Shown: positions 1-7,489 of the stretch, piece by piece
How positions within the stretch are numbered: the first letter of the stretch is position 1
Layout of the letters: each line of letters starts with the position of its first letter
Source: Gloeomargarita sp. SKYG116
GTDB taxonomy: Bacteria > Cyanobacteriota > Cyanobacteriia > Gloeomargaritales > Gloeomargaritaceae
Length of the DNA: 33,492 bases
Reading direction: 5' to 3'
NCBI GenBank assembly: GCA_025056115.1
Contig: JANWVM010000025.1
Coordinates: 1-33,492, forward strand
Position numbers and translations under genes: made by a program
Notes under the pieces: generated by a model
The model's input: the letters and a program-made list of their open reading frames with translations, nothing else
What the model was told of the DNA's origin: nothing
The model's database searches: none

Positions 1-6
1 GCGCAC

Positions 7-67
7 AGGGCGCAGCCCCGTTCTAGTGTTCTCCTAGTCTGAGTAAACTAGGGTGGCCTATAGCACT
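7..67 (-). repeat. CTAG-rich interspersed repeat, copy A (reaches the window edge)
   Basis: Read on the minus strand, this stretch begins AGTGCTATAG and ends CTAGAACGGGGCTGCGCCCT. A diverged copy lies on the plus strand at 13719-13789. The terminal 20-mer matches in 18 of 20 positions, and the starting AGTGC/TATAG and the middle CTAGG-GA-AAC block also correspond, with short indels. Both copies hold three CTAG tetramers in about 60 bases. I see no reading frame in it. It may continue beyond the left edge. The family name is unknown to me. Confidence 0.55.
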
Positions 68-214
68 ACAGGCTTAATTTAGGACGGTTTTTGTAACCCT
101 CACCCCCAGCCTTTGTCCGTGTAGGAGAAGGGAGCTAGAGAACCACAACCGGGGGCGAGTGACCCTGCGACCCCCTGTAGCCGTCTCGCTGCTCAGCAGT
201 TCAACTGCATAACG

Positions 215-988
215 CTAATTACCCCTGGCAATCAACTGCCAGATGACACCTGCTGCCTCTTGAGTCGTTGCTACGATTCCTGGAAGCAAAGGGGGCATTT
301 GGTTGAAGCGCAATGCTTGTCCCTGGGCATCGGTGACCACGCCACCAGCAGCGAGAACCAAGGCGACACCGCCTGCTATGTCCCACTCGTGCTTTGGTCC
401 CAGACTGAAAGTCGCATCAGCACGCCCCGCCGCCACTAGCGCCAGTTTGTAGGCAATTGAACCTACTGCTTGCACCTGTATCACAGATTGAAACCGCTGC
501 CATTCCCCCCGACGCACTTCAGAACGGCTGGCGAGGACGAGGGGTGGATGGCTCAAGGGATGACTAGCCTGCACGGGCTGACCGTTGTAGGTGACGCCTT
601 GACCGACAGCTCCTAAAAACAGTTCATTGCGCGCTGGGTTATACACGCCTCCCAACAGAGGTTGATGCTCGACCACCAGCGCCACCGACAGTGCGTATTC
701 GGGAATGCCCTCGACCAATTCCCGTGTGCCGTCAATTGGGTCTACCACCCACACGCGCTGTTTGTGTAGCCGTTCGGGCTGGTCTTGCGTTTCTTCAGAG
801 AGCCAGCCGTCTTCTGGGAATGCTCCCAAAAGCTGCTCCTGTAGCGTCCGATTGGCTGCTAAATCCGCCTGCGTTAGTGGGTCATCTCCGGTTTTGTAAG
901 TCGTTTGCAAGCCCTCGGCCACGACTTTTCGCACGGCTGCCCCCGCTGTCTGTAACGCTGTCGCTAAGACCATTAATTCTTTATCCAT
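215..988 (-). CDS. cysQ: Inositol monophosphatase-family phosphatase, CysQ-like (3'(2'),5'-bisphosphate nucleotidase)
   Basis: This soluble, Mg2+-dependent phosphatase has 257 residues, the usual family size. The visible family motifs are K-TGDDPLTQAD near the N-terminus, a WLSEET acid site, the metal-binding loop DPIDGTRELVEG and the C-terminal WDIAGG. The extended DGT-REL-VEG loop resembles CysQ, which removes the by-product PAP of sulfate assimilation, more than true inositol monophosphatases. That choice is inference, because SuhB-like activity cannot be excluded. An upstream in-frame ATG at 1075 would add 29 residues unlike the family N-terminus. I chose the ATG at 988 (MDKELM), where the family helix begins. 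The gene faces away from rpoD. Confidence 0.8.
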   Translation of the reverse strand: MDKELMVLATALQTAGAAVRKVVAEGLQTTYKTGDDPLTQADLAANRTLQEQLLGAFPEDGWLSEETQDQPERLHKQRVWVVDPIDGTRELVEGIPEYALSVALVVEHQPLLGGVYNPARNELFLGAVGQGVTYNGQPVQASHPLSHPPLVLASRSEVRRGEWQRFQSVIQVQAVGSIAYKLALVAAGRADATFSLGPKHEWDIAGGVALVLAAGGVVTDAQGQALRFNQMPPLLPGIVATTQEAAGVIWQLIARGN

Positions 989-1374
989 ATACCCCAGTCT
1001 TGCCCTTAAGGCACTATAGCCGACCGACCTTAGTTTGGCAGAAAGCGGACGGGACTTCGCAATGATAGGAGCCAATCCCCTGTCATCACTGACGGTTGAT
1101 GCTTGTTGCCCAGCCGGCAGACTGACCTGCTGCCCCTTTAACTGGCCGACAATGTAAAGTTATGTGACAATTACGGGACACTTTTGCTGTATTTTTAGAG
1201 CAGATTGTGGAAAACAGGGGTGGAACTAGACAACTTTTGTTGTTGTCAGGATTACAATAGGATTGCTCACATCGGGGAAGGTCGCCAGCTACCTCCTGTC
1301 ATCCTGAACCTTCCCTGTTAATATGGGCATTTGTTTACGCTTTAGTATTTGTAGTCGAAGGAGTACCCGACACG
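989..1374. promoter_or_regulatory. Intergenic leader and promoter region of rpoD
   Basis: No gene is visible in these 386 bases between the phosphatase and rpoD, which diverge. Promoter-like elements for rpoD are GTGACA (1164-1169), 18 bases, then TGTATT (1188-1193), and a separate TACAAT at 1253-1258 with no good -35. The rpoD ribosome site AAGGAG lies around 1360, about a dozen bases before the ATG. A leader over 100 bases long is therefore likely. The promoter assignments are by eye and weak. Confidence 0.3.
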
Positions 1375-2502
1375 ATGACTCAGGTGCATGATGTCTTACC
1401 GACCCTTGCTGACCCGTCCCTCGATGAATTAGACGACGAAACCGCGGGGGATGACCTGAGTACTTTGGAGCTGGATGACCTTGACGATGACATAGACGCG
1501 GAAGAGGTCGATACCCCCCGGTCGGGACGTAAACGGTCAGCGAGCAAGAAAAATCCCTACACCGAAGACTCGATCCGGCTCTATCTCCAGGAAATTGGCC
1601 GGATTCGTCTGTTGCGGGCTGATGAAGAGATAGAACTGGCGCGGCAAATTTCAGTGTTGTTGGAGTTTGAGCGCAAGCGAGATGAGTGGACACGTCAGCA
1701 CGGGCAACCACCGACCGAGGAACAGTGGGCCGAACTGGTGGGCCTGCCCGTGGATGAGTTCCGGCGGCAACTGCGCCAGGGGTATCGCGCCAAGGAAAAA
1801 ATGGTGCAGTCTAACTTGCGATTGGTGGTCTCCATTGCCAAGAAATATATGAACCGGGGCCTATCGTTCCAGGATTTGATCCAAGAAGGGAGCCTGGGAT
1901 TGATCCGCGCCGCCGAAAAATTTGACCACGAGAAGGGCTATAAATTTTCGACCTACGCCACCTGGTGGATTCGCCAGGCGATTACGCGCGCCATTGCCGA
2001 CCAATCCCGCACGATTCGGCTGCCGGTACACCTGTACGAGACGATTTCTCGCATCAAGAAAACAACTAAAATCCTGTCCCAGGAGATGGGCCGCAAACCC
2101 ACAGAAGAAGAGATTGCCACGCGCATGGAAATTACTATTGAAAAACTGCGCTTTATCGCCAAATCTGCCCAACTGCCCATTTCCCTGGAAACTCCGATTG
2201 GTAAGGAAGAGGACTCCCGTTTGGGAGATTTCATTGAAGCCGATGGGGAAACGCCCGAAGACCAAGTGGCTAAGCATTTGCTGCGGGAAGATTTGGAGAC
2301 GGTGTTGAATACCCTGAGTCCCCGAGAACGAGATGTATTGCGCCTGCGCTACGGCCTGGACGACGGGCGGATGAAGACCCTGGAAGAAATCGGCCAGACC
2401 TTTAATGTCACCCGAGAGCGCATCCGGCAAATCGAAGCCAAGGCGCTGCGTAAGCTCCGTCACCCCAACCGCAATAGCATCCTCAAGGAATATATCCGTT
2501 AG
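1375..2502 (+). CDS. rpoD: RNA polymerase principal sigma factor SigA/RpoD (group 1 sigma-70)
   Basis: This 375-residue protein directs RNA polymerase to housekeeping promoters. A very acidic N-terminal segment (about residues 15-48) is followed by [18 protein letters not shown] (region 1.2). Region 2 carries [27 protein letters not shown] and the -10 recognition helix [19 protein letters not shown]. Region 3 follows, then region 4.2 with [20 protein letters not shown] for -35 binding. It is close to cyanobacterial SigA throughout, with the typical length. The ATG follows an AAGGAG site. The gene is monocistronic, and the isiX operon converges on it with its terminator in the gap. Substrate promoters with TTGACA/TATAAT-like boxes are visible elsewhere in the window, for example before thrC. 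Confidence 0.96.
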   Translation: MTQVHDVLPTLADPSLDELDDETAGDDLSTLELDDLDDDIDAEEVDTPRSGRKRSASKKNPYTEDSIRLYLQEIGRIRLLRADEEIELARQISVLLEFERKRDEWTRQHGQPPTEEQWAELVGLPVDEFRRQLRQGYRAKEKMVQSNLRLVVSIAKKYMNRGLSFQDLIQEGSLGLIRAAEKFDHEKGYKFSTYATWWIRQAITRAIADQSRTIRLPVHLYETISRIKKTTKILSQEMGRKPTEEEIATRMEITIEKLRFIAKSAQLPISLETPIGKEEDSRLGDFIEADGETPEDQVAKHLLREDLETVLNTLSPRERDVLRLRYGLDDGRMKTLEEIGQTFNVTRERIRQIEAKALRKLRHPNRNSILKEYIR

Positions 2503-2560
2503 GCCTGGCTAAGCCGTTGTCGTTTGTCAGGCTGCATCCTGGGAGCCTGAGGTTGGCCAT

Positions 2561-2588
2561 AAAAAAACAGGAAGCGTTGGCTCCCTGT
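2561..2588 (-). terminator. Rho-independent terminator of the apcD4-apcB3-isiX operon
   Basis: On the minus strand, 31 bases after the isiX stop codon, ACAGGGAGC pairs with GCTTCCTGT through a CAAC loop: nine base pairs including one G-U. Seven T residues follow directly. This is a textbook intrinsic terminator for the antenna operon. On the plus strand the hairpin has no T tract after it, so it should not terminate rpoD transcription efficiently. Confidence 0.88.
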
Positions 2589-2619
2589 CGCCATAACCCC
2601 GGTTTAATCAAGTCATTTC

Positions 2620-4023
2620 CTAGGCGGTTGGCGCTTCTGTCTCAGTCTCTACCACTGGTGTGGGTGGGGCGATGGCAGGGGGTTGAGTCTCCGTCACCTT
2701 TGTTTCTTTGGCCGGGGTTGTCGTTTTCATAATGGGTTTACGGATGGGTGCGTAGAGCGGGCCGCTAGGTCGGGGGTGGGTGACCACAGCTGCTGCCGGT
2801 TCGTAAAAAACCCAGGTCTGGAGCTGGTACATGGCCTGGTAGAGGGTGCCAGCGACGCCGTTAATGTCGGTGAGAGAGCCTGGGATTGCTCCTTGCACCG
2901 GTTCATAGAGGGCGTCTCCTGCTGAAGGCCTCAAAGCCGACATGGGCGTTAAACGCGGTTCATAGACCACCTCCGGTAAGGGAGAAGCACTGCACGTGAA
3001 ACGAGGTTGATATACAGCCTGCTGCTCCTGGCGCCACGCCCGGAACATCTGTGTTACGTCAAGGCCCATGGCTCGCTGGAAGTGCCACAATCCCCCTTGC
3101 AGGAAGAAAAAGGCCAGGTAGAAATGGGCATTGGCCAACCACACCCGCGTCGAGTACAGCGTTGCGCCGGTTGGGTCGTAGTAGGCAGGGGTAAACGCCG
3201 ACCGGAGTTTCAGGGCGGGGCCGTAGAATACCTCTGGATAGGCCAGGGTATTGAACCCGCAGTAGTAGGACGCCGCAAACCCCGCCAGGGCAATGCCAAA
3301 CAGGGAGTAGCTTAAAATGCCATCCGCAGAGAACAAGAAACGACGTTTGACCCAACCAAACGGCGGCACCAAAATATGCCAGGTTCCCCCTAGCAACAAC
3401 AACACCGCCACATAGACGTGTCCCCCTACCAGATCCTCAAGGTTATTCACATCAAACAAGTGGGTGCGGTAGTCCCAAATGGTCGCCCAGTCCAACGTCG
3501 GCTGCACCGTCCGTACCTGTCCGAGCGTGGCATCGTACAACCCACCCCCCACCGTGGCTTTGAGAACCAGAAGTAAGGCTCCGAGTCCCAAAACCAGCAG
3601 GTGATGGCCCAGGATTAACCCCAACTGCCGCTCGTCATCCCAGCGGAAATGGAATTTCCCAGCCGGTGGGGGTACCATCTCCAGGCTCGGCGGTAGTTTG
3701 GTGAAATGGAACCAAGCCCCCCAGGCTAACACGCCAGCGCTGACTAGATGAAACGCAGCAACGGCCACATAGGGAAAGGTATTGACAACCTGTCCCCCGA
3801 CGCCCACACCCCATCCCAATGTCGCCAGGTGAGGCATTAGAATCAGGCCCTGTTCATACATAGGCCGGGTGGGGTTATAGCGGGCCAATTCAAACAGCGT
3901 CATCGCCCCTGCCCAGAACATGATGATTGCTGCCTGGGCGACATGGGCCACAATGAATGTGTTAGAAAGGTCGGTCAAGCGTGCATTCCCCGCCCACCAC
4001 GGATAGCGTTGCGTTTTGTTCAT
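2620..4023 (-). CDS. isiX: IsiX-type CP43-like chlorophyll a-binding antenna protein with a repeated C-terminal tail
   Basis: This is a thylakoid membrane antenna protein of the IsiA/Pcb/CP43 family, expected to bind chlorophyll a and feed a photosystem. The six-helix core (about residues 20-320) has the family signatures [45 protein letters not shown] and [19 protein letters not shown], with conserved His residues in each helix pair. It lacks the large lumenal loop of CP43. Unlike IsiA (about 340-350 residues) it has a 137-residue tail after the last helix. The tail contains six hydrophobic-Y-x-P-like motifs with Tyr at 338, 354, 373, 395, 407 and 424, then a Lys/Thr/Pro/Glu-rich end. There is no PsaL domain, unlike some CP43-PsaL fusions. 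The AGGTG site before ATG 4023 supports the start. Its place behind apcD4 and apcB3 identifies it as IsiX of the low-light cluster. The identification is firm at family level and good at subfamily level. Confidence 0.85.
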   Translation of the reverse strand: MNKTQRYPWWAGNARLTDLSNTFIVAHVAQAAIIMFWAGAMTLFELARYNPTRPMYEQGLILMPHLATLGWGVGVGGQVVNTFPYVAVAAFHLVSAGVLAWGAWFHFTKLPPSLEMVPPPAGKFHFRWDDERQLGLILGHHLLVLGLGALLLVLKATVGGGLYDATLGQVRTVQPTLDWATIWDYRTHLFDVNNLEDLVGGHVYVAVLLLLGGTWHILVPPFGWVKRRFLFSADGILSYSLFGIALAGFAASYYCGFNTLAYPEVFYGPALKLRSAFTPAYYDPTGATLYSTRVWLANAHFYLAFFFLQGGLWHFQRAMGLDVTQMFRAWRQEQQAVYQPRFTCSASPLPEVVYEPRLTPMSALRPSAGDALYEPVQGAIPGSLTDINGVAGTLYQAMYQLQTWVFYEPAAAVVTHPRPSGPLYAPIRKPIMKTTTPAKETKVTETQPPAIAPPTPVVETETEAPTA

Positions 4024-4045
4024 AACTACACCTGCACATACAACG

Positions 4046-4080
4046 AAAAAACCACCCCCTAGCTCCCGTTGGCCAGGGGG
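4046..4080 (-). terminator. Terminator-like hairpin between apcB3 and isiX (possible attenuator)
   Basis: On the minus strand, 19 bases after the apcB3 stop, CCCCCT pairs with AGGGGG. The stem can extend by two more pairs past a mismatch. TGG and six T residues follow. It sits 22 bases before the isiX start. Such a weak intrinsic terminator inside an operon commonly lowers expression of the distal gene. That role here is inference. Confidence 0.5.
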
Positions 4081-4099
4081 ATATCAGACGCACCCCAAT

Positions 4100-4585
4100 T
4101 CAGGACAGACCAGCGATGATGTGGTCGAGATACCCCGCTAGTTCTTGTCCCGCTTCGGAGCCGACTGTTTCGTTCAGCACCTCCTTCATCGCATTCAGCG
4201 CCTGCACCACCCGGTCAATGGGCACCCCCAGCGTCTGGTACGTTTCCTTGAGACCGTTTAATACCCGTTCATCCAGAATCGAAGGGTCAGCCGCCAGCAT
4301 GGCGTAGGTGGCATAGCGCAAAAAGTAGTTCAAGTCCCGTAGGCAGGCCGCATAGCGACGCGTGGGGTACATGTTGCCCCCCGGCAAAGTGATGTCGCCA
4401 TAGAGCAAACTTTTGGCAACTGTCCGGCTGATAATTTGGCTCGCGGTCGCGCTAATCGTTGCCGCCGCCTTGACCCGCATCATACCCCGCTCGAAGTACT
4501 GCCGGAGTTGATTGAGGGCCGCATCACTGAGGTATTGCCCCTGCGCATCCGCCGGATTAATTAAAGCTGTAATCGTATCTTGCAT
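4100..4585 (-). CDS. apcB3: Allophycocyanin beta subunit, ApcB3-type (low-light cluster)
   Basis: This phycobiliprotein beta chain of 161 residues has the exact length of ApcB. It has the globin-like phycobilisome fold, the chromophore Cys81 in RRYAACLRD, Asn71 in GGNMY (the residue methylated in AP beta chains), and [12 protein letters not shown] before the final helices. It departs from housekeeping ApcB in several places, such as [22 protein letters not shown] and [11 protein letters not shown], as expected for a paralogue. With ApcD4 it should form the far-red-absorbing allophycocyanin described from low-light thermophilic Synechococcus. An upstream in-frame ATG exists at 4636. The ATG at 4585 has a GAGGAG site at the right distance and gives the canonical MQD N-terminus. 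There are 98 bases between it and apcD4. Confidence 0.85.
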   Translation of the reverse strand: MQDTITALINPADAQGQYLSDAALNQLRQYFERGMMRVKAAATISATASQIISRTVAKSLLYGDITLPGGNMYPTRRYAACLRDLNYFLRYATYAMLAADPSILDERVLNGLKETYQTLGVPIDRVVQALNAMKEVLNETVGSEAGQELAGYLDHIIAGLS

Positions 4586-4623
4586 GGCGTCTCCTCTATC
4601 CTCAATAACGGTTGCACAAAACT

Positions 4624-4680
4624 CTAAAAGAGCCAATCATTTATCCTTATGCTTTTAGATGAGAGCAAGGCAAATGATTG
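4624..4680. repeat. Two interlaced inverted repeats in the apcD4-apcB3 gap
   Basis: CAATCATTT (4634-4642) is the perfect inverted partner of AAATGATTG (4672-4680). CTAAAAG (4624-4630) is the perfect inverted partner of CTTTTAG (4652-4658). The second pair interlaces with the first, so both stems cannot form as simple nested hairpins. They would be alternative structures or a pseudoknot in the polycistronic RNA. No T tract follows. Confidence 0.45.
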
Positions 4681-4683
4681 ACC

Positions 4684-5157
4684 TCAGAACGCACGGATTA
4701 AACGATCAAAGTAGGGAGCAGCTAAGGCCATTTCTTCGGCAGAAAGCAAGCCCGCTGTCACTTCTTTGAGGCTGGTCATGGCGATGCGCAGATTATTTAA
4801 TGGCACCCCCAACGAAACATACATTTCCCGCATCCCGTTGAGGCCAATATCCTCAAGCGGTTTGTCGTTGCCAGCGAGAACACAATAGCTAATCAGCCGG
4901 ATGTACCACGCCTGGTCTCGTTGACATAGCGCGGTCTTTTGGGCATCGCCGCGATTGCTCGGCGTGTTGGGGCACTTGGCCCAAAATCGCTTGCTGCCCT
5001 CTTCCACAATCTTGCGTTCGTTGGCTGCCAATTTCTGCGCCACCTGAATCCGCAACGCTCCCTTGCTAAAAAACTCCTCTAACTTGTTCAATTCGGCGCT
5101 ACTGAGGAAACGGTCAGCAGCATCCGATTGAGCAATCACTTGCGCAACCAGACTCAT
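4684..5157 (-). CDS. apcD4: Allophycocyanin alpha-like subunit, ApcD4-type (far-red allophycocyanin)
   Basis: This phycobiliprotein alpha-type chain of 157 residues, slightly shorter than ApcA/ApcD, begins MSLVAQVIAQSD like ApcD. It carries a bilin-attachment Cys78 in the motif CQRD, where most paralogues have CLRD, then QAWYIRLISYCVLAGND and LNGMREMYVSLGVP. The loop before the chromophore (residues 58-77, FWAKCPNTPSNRGDAQ) differs strongly from the usual PGGNAYG-QR sequence and is about three residues short. Changes in this loop would alter the chromophore pocket. Published work links ApcD4 with ApcB3 to far-red absorption and helical nanotube assembly during low-light growth. Subfamily assignment rests on sequence character and operon context. 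It starts the operon. No strong ribosome site is visible. Confidence 0.8.
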   Translation of the reverse strand: MSLVAQVIAQSDAADRFLSSAELNKLEEFFSKGALRIQVAQKLAANERKIVEEGSKRFWAKCPNTPSNRGDAQKTALCQRDQAWYIRLISYCVLAGNDKPLEDIGLNGMREMYVSLGVPLNNLRIAMTSLKEVTAGLLSAEEMALAAPYFDRLIRAF

Positions 5158-5277
5158 GGCTTTTATGGAAAATAATGAACTACAGGTAACAAGATAAAAC
5201 GCAGCCTAAAGTGGTGGCACACATTATGAAGAAAAAGTTGCGATCTGAAATAAATGTGCAACAAATAAAGACCCTGA

Positions 5278-5292
5278 TTTTGTACTACAAAA
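5278..5292. promoter_or_regulatory. Perfect palindrome, candidate operator between apcD4 and the TldD/PmbA gene
   Basis: TTTTGTA and TACAAAA flank a single C, giving a perfect 7-1-7 palindrome. It lies 121 bases upstream of apcD4 and 88 bases upstream of the divergent gene at 5380. It has no following T tract in a useful position and no coding context, so a dimeric regulator site is plausible. I do not recognise it as NtcA, RpaB (HLR1) or LexA. Confidence 0.4.
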
Positions 5293-5379
5293 TGTGTGAC
5301 AAGACGGGGTCAGAAAAGGGTTTTTCTAGGGCATGACGGCGGTGATGGCATAATGAGGTGAAGTGATTGACAGAACCCA

Positions 5380-6714
5380 ATGGTGGATTTTGTGGCAGCG
5401 GTAACGGCGAGTTGGGAAGCCTGTATCCAAAACCTGACAGGGTTAACGGCGGCGTGGCGGGCTGAGCTGGTAGCAGAGGTAAGTGATTTTGTGCGATGGA
5501 ATGCCGGCAGAGTGCGCCAGGGCGGCACCGTAGAGCAGGCGGAACTGACTGTCACGCTGATGCTAGATGGCCGTAGTGGGTATCGCCGGTTGCCCTTGAC
5601 GGGGGTGGTGGAGACGGATATCGCCCAATTGCAGCAGGTGGTGGCGGCATTACAGCAGCAGGTGCCCCAGTTACCCCTCGATCCCTTTCTGGTGTTACCC
5701 GCTGGCTCAGCGCAGAGTCATGTGGCGCAAACGGGTCAGGTGCCATCGGCTGCAGCAGTGGTTCCTCAGATTGTCCAGGCAATTGCCGGTTTGGACTTTA
5801 CGGGTTTGTATGCAGCGGGACCCCAGGTGCGGGCCTATGCCGATAGCGCGGGCCAATCCCACTGGTTCTACACGGAAACCTTTACCTTGGATTACTCGCT
5901 GTTTAACGAGCAGCAGCGGGCGGTCAAGGGGTACTATGCTGACCGGGTTTGGGATGAGGCCGTGTTTGCCAGTCAAATAGAGACGTTTCGGAACCAGTTG
6001 GCGTTACTGGGTCGTCCTGCCAAAGTCGTGTCCCCTGGTCGTTATCGGACGTACTTGGCACCGGCGGCGGTGGCGGATTTGGTGGGGATGCTGTCGTGGA
6101 GCGGCGTGAGTGAGGCAGCCATGCAACAGGGTGTTAGCGCGCTCTTACCGTTGCGCCGGGGGGAACGACGCTTGGCGTCAGCATTTTCTCTGCGGGAGAA
6201 TTTCCAGGCGATTCCTGTGCCCCAGTTCAACGACCAGGGGGATTGGGCGCCAGCCCAGCTAGATATTATTCGGCAGGGGCAATTGGCGCAGACGTTGGTT
6301 AGCAGTCGCACCGCCAAGGAGTACGGCTTAGCGGCCAATGGGGCTGTTGAAGGGGAGTACTTGCGGGCGCCCGAAGTCCAACCGGGAACGATGCCGGTCG
6401 AGCAGGTATTGGCGATGCTGGAACGGGGGTTGTATGTGTCCAACCTGCATTACTTGAACTGGAGCGACCAGGCCGCTGGCCGCGTGACGGGGATGACGCG
6501 CTACGCTTGTTTTTGGGTGGAGGGGGGAGAGATTGTCGCCCCAATTGAAAACTTGCGGTTTGATGACAGTCTCTACCACTTTTGGGGTGAGGGGTTGGTC
6601 GCCCTGACCCAGACTCAGGAATTCATTCCCGCGACGGATACCTATGACCAGCGCAGCTTGGGAGGGACGCTGGCGCCGGGGATGCTCGTTGAGGATTTCC
6701 AGTACACGTTGTAA
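5380..6714 (+). CDS. TldD/PmbA (TldE)-family metalloprotease-related protein
   Basis: This 444-residue cytosolic protein belongs to the TldD/PmbA (peptidase U62) family. The C-terminal part shows the family blocks SSRTAKEYGLAANGA, LYVSNLHYLNW and AAGRVTGMTRYACFWVEGGEIVAPI followed by FDDSLY. The N-terminal part has the beginning of a TldE-like fold but no obvious HExxxH zinc motif, so it is more like the TldE/PmbA subunit than catalytic TldD. In E. coli the TldD-TldE pair trims peptides such as microcin precursors and CcdA. The cyanobacterial substrate is unknown. The partner tldD is not in the window. The ATG is the only reasonable start, because an upstream in-frame GTG is followed by a stop. 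It is divergent from apcD4. Confidence 0.82.
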   Translation: MVDFVAAVTASWEACIQNLTGLTAAWRAELVAEVSDFVRWNAGRVRQGGTVEQAELTVTLMLDGRSGYRRLPLTGVVETDIAQLQQVVAALQQQVPQLPLDPFLVLPAGSAQSHVAQTGQVPSAAAVVPQIVQAIAGLDFTGLYAAGPQVRAYADSAGQSHWFYTETFTLDYSLFNEQQRAVKGYYADRVWDEAVFASQIETFRNQLALLGRPAKVVSPGRYRTYLAPAAVADLVGMLSWSGVSEAAMQQGVSALLPLRRGERRLASAFSLRENFQAIPVPQFNDQGDWAPAQLDIIRQGQLAQTLVSSRTAKEYGLAANGAVEGEYLRAPEVQPGTMPVEQVLAMLERGLYVSNLHYLNWSDQAAGRVTGMTRYACFWVEGGEIVAPIENLRFDDSLYHFWGEGLVALTQTQEFIPATDTYDQRSLGGTLAPGMLVEDFQYTL

Positions 6715-6766
6715 CGCTTGGCGGTATTATCGCAACAGACAGGCTGTTTCCTGAGGAGGTGGACCG

Positions 6767-7489
6767 TTGTCCCCTGTAGATGACATCCCGCAAGCCCGCC
6801 GGCAAATGCCAGTGACAGTCAAAACGCCGGCACCCGGACAACGCTGGTGGTGGGTCATTCCAGCCGTGTTGCTGGTAGGGATAGGGGGAGCAGGCGGGTG
6901 GTGGTGGTGGCGGCCCCTGCCGGTTGGGGAGGAATCGCCGTCGGCTGCAGAAGCCCCTCCAGACCTGCTGGGACACTTACCCTATCCAGAGGCGAATCCG
7001 GCGGACTTGCAAGCAGTAACGGCCGATGGGCGGGTGAAACTGCACCGAGATGCCGCACGGGCATTTTTAGCGATGCAGCAAGCGGCCCAAGCAGAGGGCG
7101 TGATACTGGTGCCGTTGTCGGGATTTCGTTCGTATCGGGACCAGCAGGCCATCTTCTACGACGTAAAAGCCGAACGGGGTCAACACGTCCAGGAACGGGC
7201 CAAGGTGAGCGCTCCCCCTGGCTACAGCGAACATCACACCGGTTATGCAATTGACATTGGCGACGGCCAGCGGCCAGACACTCATCTCCATCCCACCTTT
7301 GCTCAGACAGCAGCCTATGCCTGGCTCCAGCGGCGGGCGGCCCAGTTTCACTTTGAAATGTCTTTCCCCGAAAACAACCCCCAGGGGATTAGTTACGAAC
7401 CCTGGCACTGGCGGTTTGTGGGCACCCCGGCAGCGTTAGAAATGTTCTATCGCGCCCGCACCCCTACTGCACCTGCACCTGCCCGTTGA
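6767..7489 (+). CDS. Membrane-anchored D-alanyl-D-alanine carboxypeptidase, VanY/LdcB (M15B) family
   Basis: This 240-residue zinc peptidase is expected to trim peptidoglycan stem peptides outside the cytoplasmic membrane. A basic segment precedes one membrane helix at about residues 27-48, ending in a run of Trp. A Pro-rich linker follows, then the catalytic domain with PLSGFRSYRDQ, the zinc-ligand motif SEHHTGYAIDIGD and EPWHWRFVG, all M15 signatures. The start is a TTG, decided by a perfect AGGAGGT site at 6754-6760, six bases away. No ATG lies near. The 3' end overlaps the convergent gene by 26 bases. It follows the TldD/PmbA gene by 52 bases and may be co-transcribed with it. Confidence 0.88.
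   Translation: MSPVDDIPQARRQMPVTVKTPAPGQRWWWVIPAVLLVGIGGAGGWWWWRPLPVGEESPSAAEAPPDLLGHLPYPEANPADLQAVTADGRVKLHRDAARAFLAMQQAAQAEGVILVPLSGFRSYRDQQAIFYDVKAERGQHVQERAKVSAPPGYSEHHTGYAIDIGDGQRPDTHLHPTFAQTAAYAWLQRRAAQFHFEMSFPENNPQGISYEPWHWRFVGTPAALEMFYRARTPTAPAPAR

Noticed and set aside
196-208. Palindrome GCAGTT-C-AACTGC after the phosphatase gene as a terminator
   Set aside because: The six-base stem has a one-base loop and no T tract follows on the minus strand.
2528-2549. CAGGCT...AGCCTG hairpin as the rpoD terminator
   Set aside because: The stem is short and no T tract follows on the plus strand.
4586-4636. Longer N-terminus for ApcB3 from the ATG at 4636
   Set aside because: The extra 17 residues are absent from the family, and the inner ATG at 4585 has a proper GAGGAG site.
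2620-5157. Far-red photoacclimation (FaRLiP) cluster
   Set aside because: No apcE2, psbA/psbD paralogues or RfpABC regulators are present; the content fits the smaller low-light cluster.
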